Assembly (NCBI GenBank): GCA_024763495.1
Contig: JANTFJ010000002.1
Coordinates: 1 to 25,284, forward strand
Reading direction: 5' to 3'
Origin: Desulfobulbaceae bacterium
GTDB lineage: Bacteria > Desulfobacterota > Desulfobulbia > Desulfobulbales > SURF-16
Length of the DNA: 25,284 nt
The translations under genes and the position numbers were made by a program. Below are positions 15,413-23,124 of the stretch, one piece after another. Under the pieces are notes generated by a model. It saw only the letters and a list, made by a program, of their open reading frames with translations, made no database searches and was not told the origin of the DNA. Positions within the stretch are counted from its first letter, which is position 1; the number at the start of each line of letters is the position of its first letter.

Positions 15413-15522
15413 ATAAATGTTCGGATATTGCCATATATTTGTTCGTTTCGGCGTGTTATCTATAGTATACTATGTGAATCACGCCTAAGCGGGCGAAGGT
15501 GGGGTGCTAGCCGAACATTTAC
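15413..15522. mobile_element. MITE-like near-complete palindrome with TA boundaries
   Basis: The ends TAAATGTTCGG (15414-15424) and CCGAACATTTA (15511-15521) are perfect inverted copies. The centre is the perfect palindrome ATAGTATACTAT (15462-15473), flanked symmetrically by GGCGTG (15450-15455) and CACGCC (15480-15485). Every pair is equidistant from 15467.5, so the whole 108-110 bp is one long imperfect hairpin. TA lies directly outside both ends, as expected for IS630/mariner-type insertion. There is no ORF. No transposase of that type is in the window. Confidence 0.6.
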
Positions 15523-15612
15523 TATTCCGCCGGGATATTTCAAGTGTATTTAGTCCCTTAGATTAAAATTCGAAGTTTATGCCCTGTCTTGTGAGGAATA
15601 TAATCTGACTAA

Positions 15613-15734
15613 ATGAAGACAGAATGAAGATTATGGCAGAAAAGGAAAAATCAGCCGATCTTCTATAGGGCTGGCTTCCTGTAAGGAAATACGGATGGGC
15701 TCAAATTTTTCTCTAATCTTCATTGTCTCTTCAT
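15613..15734. repeat. Second long inverted repeat, unidentified
   Basis: The left arm (15613-15633, starting ATGAAGACAG) and right arm (15714-15734) are inverted copies at 19 of 21 positions, separated by about 80 bp. It may be another non-autonomous element or the remains of one. It carries no ORF of note. A short peptide frame from the ATG at 15625 ends after 14 codons and is discounted. Confidence 0.5.
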
Positions 15735-15802
15735 CTTGTTCGGTTATATCTTAGCAGGTAATTACTCACACCTTAAACTCATAACCGTGAAAGATATCTA
15801 AC

Positions 15803-15870
15803 TGTAACTGTTTACAGTGTGCTGGAGATTTTCGTCATCAGTACGGTGCCGCGTATTAGTGAACGGTTAC
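15803..15870 (+). repeat. Short copy of the dispersed modular repeat upstream of arnB
   Basis: This 68-bp copy runs from TGTAACTGTTTACAG to GTGAACGGTTAC. Its ends form an imperfect inverted repeat. The interior has CTGGAGATTTT and GCGTATTAG, both also in 5411-5562. It is the simplest two-ended member of the family, and it ends 28 bp before the arnB start, where the arn promoter might be expected. Confidence 0.75.
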
Positions 15871-15898
15871 AAAATAACAAATAACAGCGAGGTGTTTT

Positions 15899-17047
15899 TT
15901 GCGACAAAACTTTCTGCCCTTTTCAAAGCCGTCTCTTGGCGACAATGAAATAAATGCCATGGCCGAGGTGATCCGTAGCGGCTGGATTACCACCGGAAGA
16001 CAGGCCGCGGACTTTGAAAAAGAATTTGCCGGATATTGCCGGGCCGCCTCGGCAGTGGCCTTGACTTCGGCCACAGCCGGTATGCATCTGCTTCTTGTTG
16101 CTTTGGGAATCGGTCCCGGCGATGAGGTGATAACCCCATCGATGACTTGGGTATCCACCGTCAACCTGATCTGCCTGTGTGGGGCAAAACCTGTTTTCTG
16201 CGATGTTGACCGCCACACCCTGATGACATCGGCTGCACATATTGCCCCCCTGATTACAGAACGAACCAAACTGATAGTGCCGGTACATTTTGCCGGAGCT
16301 GCCCTTGATCTTGATCCCATCAGAACACTTGCGGCGGATCACGGTATTGCCCTGGCTGAAGACGCGGCCCACGCGGTCGGCACCGAGTATAAGGGCGAGA
16401 GAATCGGCTGCCGGGGCACGGCAATCTTTTCCTTTCATCCTGTCAAGAACATGACCTGCGGAGAAGGAGGCATGATTGTCAGTGATGCTGTGGATTTTAC
16501 AGAAAAAATAAGACGACTGAAATTTCATGGATTAGGCGTTGACGCCTATGACCGCGCCACCCAGGGCCGCACTCCCCAGGCGGAAGTTATAGAACCGGGC
16601 TACAAGTATAACCTAACTGATATAGCAGCGGCGTTAGGTCGTGTCCAGCTTGGCCGCTTAAATGATTTTATCAGCCGCAGAACCATGCTTGCCGAACATT
16701 ACTCCGAGCAGCTTGAGGATATCGAAGAAATTATCCCCCTGAACCTGCCGGAGTACAACCAGCATACCAGCCGGCATCTCTTTATTATCCGTCTTGATAT
16801 TGAAAAGGCAGGCATGGATCGAGATCAGTTCATGGCTGGATTAAAGGAAAAAAATATCGGCACAGGGCTTCATTTTCGAGCCGTGCATCAACAAAAATAT
16901 TATCGCAATCTGCCGCGTGCTGGTGCTGACCTGCCGGAAACCGAGTGGAATTCTGCCCGTATCTGCTCTCTCCCCCTCTTTCCTGCCATGACAGAGGATG
17001 ATGTTGACGATGTGATCAGCGCCATTAAAGAGGTACTGGCCCGATGA
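15899..17047 (+). CDS. arnB: UDP-4-amino-4-deoxy-L-arabinose--oxoglutarate aminotransferase
   Basis: This 382-residue PLP enzyme (DegT/DnrJ/EryC1 class) converts UDP-4-keto-L-arabinose (Ara4O) to UDP-L-Ara4N with glutamate as donor. ArnB-specific wording is dense: FLPFSKPSLG, SGWITTGRQ, SATAGMH, EVITPSMTWVSTVN, PVHFAGA, EDAAHAVGTEYKG, KFHGLGVDAYDR and GTGLHFRAVH. The PLP lysine is Lys183 in FHPVKNMTCGEGG. Length matches the E. coli protein (about 380). The only start consistent with the conserved N-terminus is a TTG at 15899, with GAGGTG at 15889-15894, a somewhat short spacing; this implies modest initiation. It is the first gene of the arn operon, and its stop overlaps arnC in an ATGA junction. 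Confidence 0.96.
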   Translation: MRQNFLPFSKPSLGDNEINAMAEVIRSGWITTGRQAADFEKEFAGYCRAASAVALTSATAGMHLLLVALGIGPGDEVITPSMTWVSTVNLICLCGAKPVFCDVDRHTLMTSAAHIAPLITERTKLIVPVHFAGAALDLDPIRTLAADHGIALAEDAAHAVGTEYKGERIGCRGTAIFSFHPVKNMTCGEGGMIVSDAVDFTEKIRRLKFHGLGVDAYDRATQGRTPQAEVIEPGYKYNLTDIAAALGRVQLGRLNDFISRRTMLAEHYSEQLEDIEEIIPLNLPEYNQHTSRHLFIIRLDIEKAGMDRDQFMAGLKEKNIGTGLHFRAVHQQKYYRNLPRAGADLPETEWNSARICSLPLFPAMTEDDVDDVISAIKEVLAR

Positions 17048-18024
17048 TGTCTCCTGAGGTATCTATTGTGATCCCTGTTTTTGATGAAACAGCCTGCCTG
17101 GACGAGTTGCTTGAGCGCTGCTTAAGGGCGGGAAAGGCCTGCGGGCATAAATTTGAACTTATTTTAGTTGATGACGGCTCAACAGATGGCTCGGACAAGA
17201 AAATTTCCAGGGCAGCCCAACTACATGAACCAGTGGTGGCAGTGTTATTGAATCGTAACTATGGCCAGCATGCCGCTGTTTTTGCCGGGCTGTCCCAGGC
17301 CGGGGGAGAAATCATTGTCACTCTTGATGCTGATCTGCAGAATCCGCCGGAAGAGATCCCCCGCCTGGTAGCTGAAATAGAGAAGGGAAATGATGTTGTC
17401 GGGACAGTCAGAATGCATCGGCAGGATTCCTTTTTTCGGCGTAGCGCTTCAGCACTGGTCAACAAGGCGGTACGCCAGGCTACAGGGGTAATGATGCACG
17501 ATTACGGCTGCATGTTGCGGGCCTATCGCCGCTTTATTGTTGATGCCATGCTGCAATGCTCGGAGCGATCCACCTTTATCCCTATTCTGGCCAACAGTTT
17601 TGCCCGGCATACCAGCGAAATTTCCGTCAAGCATGATTCCCGCAACCAGGGGACATCCAAGTACAGTATATTCAAGCTTGTTTCCCTGCAGTTTGACCTG
17701 CTTACCTCCATGTCAACCTTTCCCCTGCGGATGTTGTCCATTGTCGGCCTGGTAGTTGCCGGGGGAGGAATCGGCTTTGGCCTGCTGATTGTGGTGATGC
17801 GGATTGTTTACGGTGCCGCCTGGGCGGCTGACGGGGTATTCAGCCTCTTTGCCGCCATGTTTATCCTTATCGGTTCCCAGTTTATTGCCCTTGGCCTGCT
17901 GGGTGAATACATAGGCCGCATATATAATGATGTTCGCGCTAGACCCCGGTATTTCATTCGTGAGGTGCTGGGAAAAAATAAAGAGGTAGACAATATCACT
18001 CCCGCCTGCCCCATAAATAAATAA
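17044..18024 (+). CDS. arnC: Undecaprenyl-phosphate 4-deoxy-4-formamido-L-arabinose transferase
   Basis: This is a 326-residue inner-membrane GT2 enzyme moving L-Ara4FN from UDP to undecaprenyl phosphate. The GT2 domain has VDDGS at 42-46 and DADLQNPPEEIP from 95. Two membrane segments lie near 228-255 and 264-290, followed by GEYIGRIYNDVRARP. ArnC is distinguished from other GT2 enzymes here by NRNYGQHAAVFAGL, MHDYGCMLRAYRR, the STFIPILANSFA region, and its place between arnB and arnA. The start is ATG 17044, or ATG 17047 directly after it. It is a paralogue of the GtrB-like protein at 13834-14781, but base composition and several family words differ clearly. Confidence 0.95.
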   Translation: MMSPEVSIVIPVFDETACLDELLERCLRAGKACGHKFELILVDDGSTDGSDKKISRAAQLHEPVVAVLLNRNYGQHAAVFAGLSQAGGEIIVTLDADLQNPPEEIPRLVAEIEKGNDVVGTVRMHRQDSFFRRSASALVNKAVRQATGVMMHDYGCMLRAYRRFIVDAMLQCSERSTFIPILANSFARHTSEISVKHDSRNQGTSKYSIFKLVSLQFDLLTSMSTFPLRMLSIVGLVVAGGGIGFGLLIVVMRIVYGAAWAADGVFSLFAAMFILIGSQFIALGLLGEYIGRIYNDVRARPRYFIREVLGKNKEVDNITPACPINK

Positions 18025-18037
18025 AAGGAAGTATCCC

Positions 18038-20041
18038 ATGAAAGCTATTGTCCTTGCCTATCATAATATAGGTTGTACGGGAATAAAGACTCTTATTAAC
18101 CATGGCGTTGAAATCCAGGCGGTTTTTACCCACGCAGACGATCCTGACGAAAATCTCTGGTTTGATTCGGTGGCCGAAGAGGCCGCCCGGCAGGGAGTGC
18201 CGGTTTACGCCCCTGACAATATCAATCATCCCATCTGGCAGGAAAAAATTAAAGAAATGGCGCCGGATGTTATTTTCTCGTTTTACTACCGGGATATGGT
18301 AGGTGAAGAAATACTGGCCATACCTCCCCTGGGCTGTATCAACCTGCATGGTTCCCTGCTCCCCCGTTACCGGGGACGCTGCCCGATAAACTGGGTTCTG
18401 GTTAAGGGTGAAAAAGAAACCGGGGTTACCCTGCATTACATGACAGCCAAACCTGACGAAGGTGATATTATCGGCCGGCAGAAAGTTACTGTCAGTGATG
18501 ATGATACAGCCCTGTCTCTTCACGGCAAATTGAACATTGCCGCGGCAAAGCTTCTTGATGAACTGGTGCCGCTGATAGCAAAAGGCTCAGCTCCCCGCCT
18601 TGCCCAGGATAACAGCCTTGCCGAATATTTCGGCGGCAGAAAACCGGTGGACGGCCAGATCGACTGGAATGATGATGCCCGAAGCGTCCATAATCTGGTA
18701 CGGGCTGTAACCCGCCCCTATCCGGGTGCCTTTTCCTATCTGGGTAACCGCAAATGTTTTTTCTGGTCGGTAAAGATAGAGCAGGAAAATAATAATGATG
18801 CCGGGCCGGGTACGGTGTTGAATACTGATCCTTTGAAAATCGCCTGCGGTACCGGAACTGTCACTGTTATTTCCGGCCAGCCTGAAGGCTCGGTTTTCAT
18901 GAGCGGCAGCCAGCTTGCCCAGGAACTTAATATAGTAAGCGGCATGAAATTTAATGGAAAGATGTCACTCCAAAAAGAGATTAATCGCAAAAAAAAGGTG
19001 CTTATTCTCGGGGTAAACGGCTTTATCGGCAACCATCTCAGTGAACGGCTGCTTGACAGCGGTCGCTATGAAGTACATGGCCTTGATCTTTCCACCAGCA
19101 GTATTACCCGGCTTCTTGAGCGGCCGGGATTTTATTTTCGTGAAGGTGACATTGCCATCAATCGGCAATGGATTGAATATCATGTCCGCAAATGTGATGT
19201 AATTCTACCCTTGGTGGCTATTGCCACCCCGGCGGAGTATGTCCGTAATCCATTGAAGGTCTTTGAGCTTGATTTTGAAGAGAATCTACGTATTGTCCGC
19301 TATTGCGCCAAGTATGGCAAAAGGATCATTTTTCCTTCAACTTCCGAAGTTTACGGCATGTGTGATGACCCGGAATTCCGAGAACTTTCCTCTAACTGCG
19401 TGCTTGGCCCTATTCGCAAACAGCGCTGGATTTATTCATGCAGCAAGCAGCTTCTCGATCGGGTTATCTGGGCCTATGGAGCAACCAAAGGGCTGAAGTT
19501 CACCCTGATCCGCCCCTTTAACTGGGTCGGGCCGCGGCTGGATACCCTGGAGTCAGCCCGAATCGGCAGCTCTCGGGTTATTACCCAGCTGATTTTGAAC
19601 CTGGTGGAAGGAACCCCTATCCGCCTGGTGGACGGCGGCAGCCAGAAGCGCTGCTTTACCGATGTTAAAGATGGGGTGGAATGCCTATACCGTATAATTG
19701 AAAATAAGGATGGTTGCTGCGACAGTCGTATTTTTAATATTGGTAATCCTGATAACGAGGCCTCTATTGCCGAACTTGCCCGCATCCTGGTTGAAAAATT
19801 CACGGCTCATCCAAGGCGGGATAACTTTCCGCCCATGGCTGGTATCGTGCCGATTGAAGCCCGCACCTATTACGGCAGCGGCTACCAGGATGTGCTCCAT
19901 CGTAAACCTTCAATAGCTGAGGCGAAAAAAATTCTGGGCTGGCTGCCAACTGTGCCTTTAGAACAGTCAATAGAAGAAACCCTGGACTATTTTTTAAATC
20001 AGGCTGTGAAGTCGGATAATAAGATTACCGCAATACAATAA
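18038..20041 (+). CDS. arnA: Bifunctional UDP-GlcA oxidative decarboxylase / UDP-L-Ara4N formyltransferase
   Basis: This 667-residue fusion has the usual ArnA order and length (E. coli 660). The N-terminal formyltransferase (about 1-305) keeps Asn102, His104 and Asp140, in NLHGSLLPRYRGRCPIN and PDEGDI. The C-terminal SDR decarboxylase starts at about 318 with the NAD-binding GVNGFIG (325-331). It has Ser436-Glu437 in STSEVYG, Tyr466-x3-Lys470 in YSCSK, and Arg622 in HRKPS. All match the catalytic positions known in E. coli. One half makes UDP-Ara4O from UDP-glucuronate; the other formylates UDP-Ara4N before ArnC acts. The ATG has a strong AAGGAAG site at 18025-18031, 13 bp after arnC. UDP-glucuronate must come from a Ugd encoded elsewhere. 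Confidence 0.97.
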   Translation: MKAIVLAYHNIGCTGIKTLINHGVEIQAVFTHADDPDENLWFDSVAEEAARQGVPVYAPDNINHPIWQEKIKEMAPDVIFSFYYRDMVGEEILAIPPLGCINLHGSLLPRYRGRCPINWVLVKGEKETGVTLHYMTAKPDEGDIIGRQKVTVSDDDTALSLHGKLNIAAAKLLDELVPLIAKGSAPRLAQDNSLAEYFGGRKPVDGQIDWNDDARSVHNLVRAVTRPYPGAFSYLGNRKCFFWSVKIEQENNNDAGPGTVLNTDPLKIACGTGTVTVISGQPEGSVFMSGSQLAQELNIVSGMKFNGKMSLQKEINRKKKVLILGVNGFIGNHLSERLLDSGRYEVHGLDLSTSSITRLLERPGFYFREGDIAINRQWIEYHVRKCDVILPLVAIATPAEYVRNPLKVFELDFEENLRIVRYCAKYGKRIIFPSTSEVYGMCDDPEFRELSSNCVLGPIRKQRWIYSCSKQLLDRVIWAYGATKGLKFTLIRPFNWVGPRLDTLESARIGSSRVITQLILNLVEGTPIRLVDGGSQKRCFTDVKDGVECLYRIIENKDGCCDSRIFNIGNPDNEASIAELARILVEKFTAHPRRDNFPPMAGIVPIEARTYYGSGYQDVLHRKPSIAEAKKILGWLPTVPLEQSIEETLDYFLNQAVKSDNKITAIQ

Positions 20042-20118
20042 GACCTCAGAGACATCCGTCCTTAGCCCACTTTGCTTTTTGCTGAGTGAGCCCCTGGCAT
20101 AAGTCTAACCCATAGGCG

Positions 20119-20145
20119 GGTGCGAGTGAAGCGAGTTTCCTGACA
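20119..20145 (+). repeat. Short dispersed repeat (GGTGCGAG type), copy 2, in the arnA-arnD gap
   Basis: This matches 5347-5373 at 23 of 27 positions. It lies in the 117-bp gap between arnA and arnD, the only long gap inside the arn operon. A short ACCC/GGGT inverted pair (about 20107-20121) precedes it. It ends 13 bp before the arnD ATG. Confidence 0.5.
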
Positions 20146-20158
20146 ATATAAACTATCC

Positions 20159-21070
20159 ATGAATAACAAAATTGCCGGTCTGCGTATTGACGTTGATACC
20201 CTGCGGGGCACCCGTTATGGAGTACCTGCCCTGGTTCGGCTTCTCCGGCAGCATAACATCCGGGCGACATTTTTCTTTTCAGTCGGCCCTGATAATATGG
20301 GGCGTCATCTCTGGCGGTTGCTGCGGCCCTCATTTTTTTTGAAAATGTTACGCAGCAAGGCGGCAAGTCTCTATGGCTGGGACATATTGCTCAAAGGAAC
20401 CCTGGGGCCGGGGCCGATTATCAGCAAAAAGACAGAGCTTGAGATCAGGGCTGCCGCTGATGCCGGCCATGAGATAGGTTTTCATGCCTGGGATCACTGG
20501 CGCTGGCAAAGACATCTTTCCACCATGACCACTAAAACTATTCAAGAAGATATGAAGCGGGGAATAACTAAGCTTGCCGGGATAAGCAGACGACCGGTTA
20601 ATTGCGCCGCTGCCCCGGCCTGGATGATAACTGAGGCAGGACTCGCGGCCAGGGATCATTTTTCTCTGCGTTACTGCTCCGACTGCCGGGGCAGATCAAT
20701 TTTTTATCCTGCCGTAAGCGGGACAACCAGCTCAACCCCGCAAATCCCTGTTACCCTGCCGACCTATGACGAACTTATCGGTCGAAATGGCATAAACCAG
20801 GCAAATTACAACCAGCGCCTGCTTGATTATTTTGTCGATGACGGGCTTAATGTGCTGGTTATCCATGCCGAAGTTGAAGGGATCTGCTGTCAAGAGCTGT
20901 TTGCCGATTTTCTTATGTTGTGCCGGAAAGCCGCTGTTTCCTTTGTCCCGTTGGGCGATCTCCTGGAACAGACGACTGATATTCCCCGAGCCGCAATCTG
21001 TCGAAAAAACGCGGAGGGGCGCTCAGGCTGGCTGTCCTGGCAGCAATCCACGCCGAAAAACAAAAAATGA
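20159..21070 (+). CDS. arnD: 4-deoxy-4-formamido-L-arabinose-phosphoundecaprenol deformylase
   Basis: This 303-residue polysaccharide-deacetylase (NodB-homology) enzyme removes the formyl group from lipid-linked L-Ara4FN and so makes the pathway irreversible. Family words are LRIDVDTLRGTRYGVP (metal-binding Asp11/Asp13 region), TFFFSVGPDNMGRH, and the HxxxH-type HAWDH at 109-113. Later come CAAPAW near 140 and VIHAEVEG near 235. Length is as expected (E. coli 296). The start follows conserved LRIDVDT by the usual short leader, but no good ribosome-binding site precedes the ATG. The short repeat ending at 20145 lies where it would be sought. Overlaps arnT by 4 bp (ATGA). Confidence 0.95.
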   Translation: MNNKIAGLRIDVDTLRGTRYGVPALVRLLRQHNIRATFFFSVGPDNMGRHLWRLLRPSFFLKMLRSKAASLYGWDILLKGTLGPGPIISKKTELEIRAAADAGHEIGFHAWDHWRWQRHLSTMTTKTIQEDMKRGITKLAGISRRPVNCAAAPAWMITEAGLAARDHFSLRYCSDCRGRSIFYPAVSGTTSSTPQIPVTLPTYDELIGRNGINQANYNQRLLDYFVDDGLNVLVIHAEVEGICCQELFADFLMLCRKAAVSFVPLGDLLEQTTDIPRAAICRKNAEGRSGWLSWQQSTPKNKK

Positions 21071-22716
21071 AAGCACGAAACGCCGGATTACTGGTTATTG
21101 GGCTCTTTGTTTTTCTCTATATTCTGCCCCTTGGCATGCGCCCCCTCTTTGTCCCGGATGAAACCCGTTATGCTGAAATTCCCAGGGAAATGATTGCCGG
21201 CGGTAATTGGGTCGTACCCCGGCTTGACGGTTTAGTCTACTTTGAAAAACCAGTGCTTGGTTATTGGCTGCATGCTCTTTCCCTCATGGCTTTTGGAGAA
21301 AATAATTTCGCTGTTCGATTTCCTTCCGCCCTGGCCGCAGGCTGTTCCGCCCTTTTTGTTTTTTTGCTGGGCTATAGAGAAAAAGATCGATTCATCGCTC
21401 CCCTGGCCGCGTTAATTTTTCTTACCTGTTTCGAAGTGGCAGGGGTCGGCACCTTTGCCGTACTTGACAGCTTGCTAACCTGCTTTTTGACCGGGTGTCT
21501 TTTTTTCTTTTTTCAGGCCCTGACATCCATACCCGACTCAAGGCAGGAAAAAATGAACCTGGTTCTTGCCGGGATATTCTGTGGCCTGGCCTTCTTAACC
21601 AAGGGATTTCTTGCCATTGTTGTGCCTGCTCTAACTATATTTGCTTTTTTAATATGGCAGAAAAGATTTTTGGATCTTTTTCGTCTATCCTGGCTCCCGC
21701 TGATAGCGACTATCCTGATTATAACCCCATGGGCGCTTGCTATCCATTTGCAGGAGCCGGAATTCTGGCATTATTTTTTCTGGGAAGAGCATGTTCATAG
21801 ATTTATGGGAGAAAATGCCCCGCACCATGAGGCTCTCTGGTTTTATCTTGTTGCCGCGCCTGCCATGTTTTTCCCATGGATACTGTTAGCGCCGGCAGCA
21901 GTAAGCGGCTTAAAAAAACAACTGCGAAAAATAGGGGAAAACAACAGCCTTATATTTTTTTCCCTGTGCTGGCTGCTGTTGCCCTTTGCTTTTTTCTCAT
22001 TATCAAGCGGCAAACTGCTCACCTATATTCTCCCCTGTTTCCCTCCCTTTGCTCTGCTCATGGCTATGGGGCTTAACTCGTATCTTAAAAACAGCTCTCA
22101 TCGTCTCCTGCGCTGGGGAACCGGCGGAACCCTTTTGCTGGCAGTAGTCCTGGCCTGTGTCTTTCTCTGGGCCCAGCTTGTCGGCCTTAATGGCTTCTAT
22201 CCCTATGTGCGCCAATGGAAATGGATGATGGTGGCCACGAGTTTAACTGTCATGCTTGTCTCGCTAATCATCGCCCGGCAGTATCAGGATAGAACCATGT
22301 TCTGTTATTTCGGCCTTTCGCCGGTTCTGCTTCTCTTTGTTATCCAGTTCGCCATTCCTGATTTCACCCTTGAAATAAAATCTCCGGAAGCATTGCTCAA
22401 TCGACATCTTCATGATATACAGCCGGAGACCCTGGTGCTCTCAGGAGAGGAAACAGTTCGCGCTGCCTGCTGGTATCTGAAGCGGGACAATGTTTTCCTG
22501 GTTCATAGTGGCGGGGAATTAACTTACGGTAATAATTTGGAAAAAGCAGGGCGTGTCCTCACTATTGAAAAAAGTGCGAAGTTGATTGAGCAAAATAAGG
22601 GTAAAATAGTTTTTGTGCTAAGAAAAAAGAATTTTGAAAAGTGGCGACCAGTTTTACCAGAGCCGGTATTTGTGGATAGTAACGGTCAGGACGGTTATGT
22701 CTTTTTAAAATTTTAA
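21067..22716 (+). CDS. arnT: Undecaprenyl-phosphate-L-Ara4N lipid A transferase
   Basis: This 549-residue inner-membrane GT-C enzyme (E. coli about 550) transfers L-Ara4N to lipid A phosphates on the periplasmic face. The change lowers negative charge and gives resistance to polymyxin and cationic peptides. The first periplasmic loop has PDETRYAEIPREMI (30-43) with Asp31-Glu32, then YFEKPVLGYW. The HYFFWEEHVHRFM word and the TKG at about 179 are further ArnT features. About twelve membrane segments fill the first 420 residues, followed by a soluble C-terminal domain. Translational coupling to arnD is likely. It is more canonical than the GT39 protein at 12414-13841, which has TTE in place of the PDE word. 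Confidence 0.95.
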   Translation: MKARNAGLLVIGLFVFLYILPLGMRPLFVPDETRYAEIPREMIAGGNWVVPRLDGLVYFEKPVLGYWLHALSLMAFGENNFAVRFPSALAAGCSALFVFLLGYREKDRFIAPLAALIFLTCFEVAGVGTFAVLDSLLTCFLTGCLFFFFQALTSIPDSRQEKMNLVLAGIFCGLAFLTKGFLAIVVPALTIFAFLIWQKRFLDLFRLSWLPLIATILIITPWALAIHLQEPEFWHYFFWEEHVHRFMGENAPHHEALWFYLVAAPAMFFPWILLAPAAVSGLKKQLRKIGENNSLIFFSLCWLLLPFAFFSLSSGKLLTYILPCFPPFALLMAMGLNSYLKNSSHRLLRWGTGGTLLLAVVLACVFLWAQLVGLNGFYPYVRQWKWMMVATSLTVMLVSLIIARQYQDRTMFCYFGLSPVLLLFVIQFAIPDFTLEIKSPEALLNRHLHDIQPETLVLSGEETVRAACWYLKRDNVFLVHSGGELTYGNNLEKAGRVLTIEKSAKLIEQNKGKIVFVLRKKNFEKWRPVLPEPVFVDSNGQDGYVFLKF

Positions 22717-22737
22717 CATCAAACCAAGGCAGAGAAA

Positions 22738-23109
22738 ATGAATAAATATCTCCCACTCATCCTGACCGGGGTTCTGCTCAATGCCGCGGCCCAGCTCCTG
22801 TTAAAACAGGGCATGCGCGTTATCGGCCATTTTGATTTTAAGGCAGCCAATATTGTCGATATTTCCTTCAAGACGGCAACCAGCCCTTTTATTCTCGGCG
22901 GACTTCTCTGTTATGTCATCAGCGTTGTTGTCTGGCTCCTGGTTTTGTCCAGGGTAGAGGTGAGCTTTGCTTACCCTCTGCTTTCAGTGGGATACATCGT
23001 TACGGCCCTGGCCGGCTTTTTCTTTTTCCAGGAAAACGTGAACCTTACCCGCTGGCTCGGTATTTTCGTTATCTGCGGAGGGGTCTGGCTGATCACCAGG
23101 ACGTCTTAA
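22738..23109 (+). CDS. arnF: ArnE/ArnF-like SMR-type L-Ara4N-lipid flippase subunit
   Basis: This 123-residue protein has four membrane segments and belongs to the EamA/small multidrug resistance fold. LNAAAQLLLKQGM near the N-terminus and AYPLLSVGYIVTALAGFFFFQE near the middle/C-terminus are typical of ArnE and ArnF. These flip undecaprenyl-phosphate-L-Ara4N to the periplasm. Enterobacteria need both subunits; here only one gene is present before the operon ends, so it may act as a homodimer or pair with a distant SMR gene. Choosing arnF over arnE is tentative and based on length and position. The start has a weak AGAGAAA ribosome-binding site. Its stop is 15 bp from the convergent ligase gene. 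Confidence 0.8.
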   Translation: MNKYLPLILTGVLLNAAAQLLLKQGMRVIGHFDFKAANIVDISFKTATSPFILGGLLCYVISVVVWLLVLSRVEVSFAYPLLSVGYIVTALAGFFFFQENVNLTRWLGIFVICGGVWLITRTS

Positions 23110-23124
23110 GATTTTGTTTAGTTA

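Noticed and set aside
15413..15522. Integron attC site
   Set aside because: The ends do not fit the RYYYAAC/GTTRRRY core, no integrase or cassette ORFs are nearby, and the structure is a loop-less full palindrome.
15735..15898. PmrA/PhoP-type operator or cationic-peptide-responsive promoter for arn
   Set aside because: No recognisable direct-repeat operator or strong -35/-10 pair was found; only the short dispersed repeat lies there.
15856..16528. Two long minus-strand frames (154 and 201 codons) opposite arnB
   Set aside because: They are shadows of the conserved arnB reading frame; their compositions are unlike real proteins and they overlap each other.
17996..18523. A 175-codon minus-strand frame opposite arnA
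   Set aside because: It is antisense to a highly conserved catalytic region of arnA and has no protein-like features of its own.
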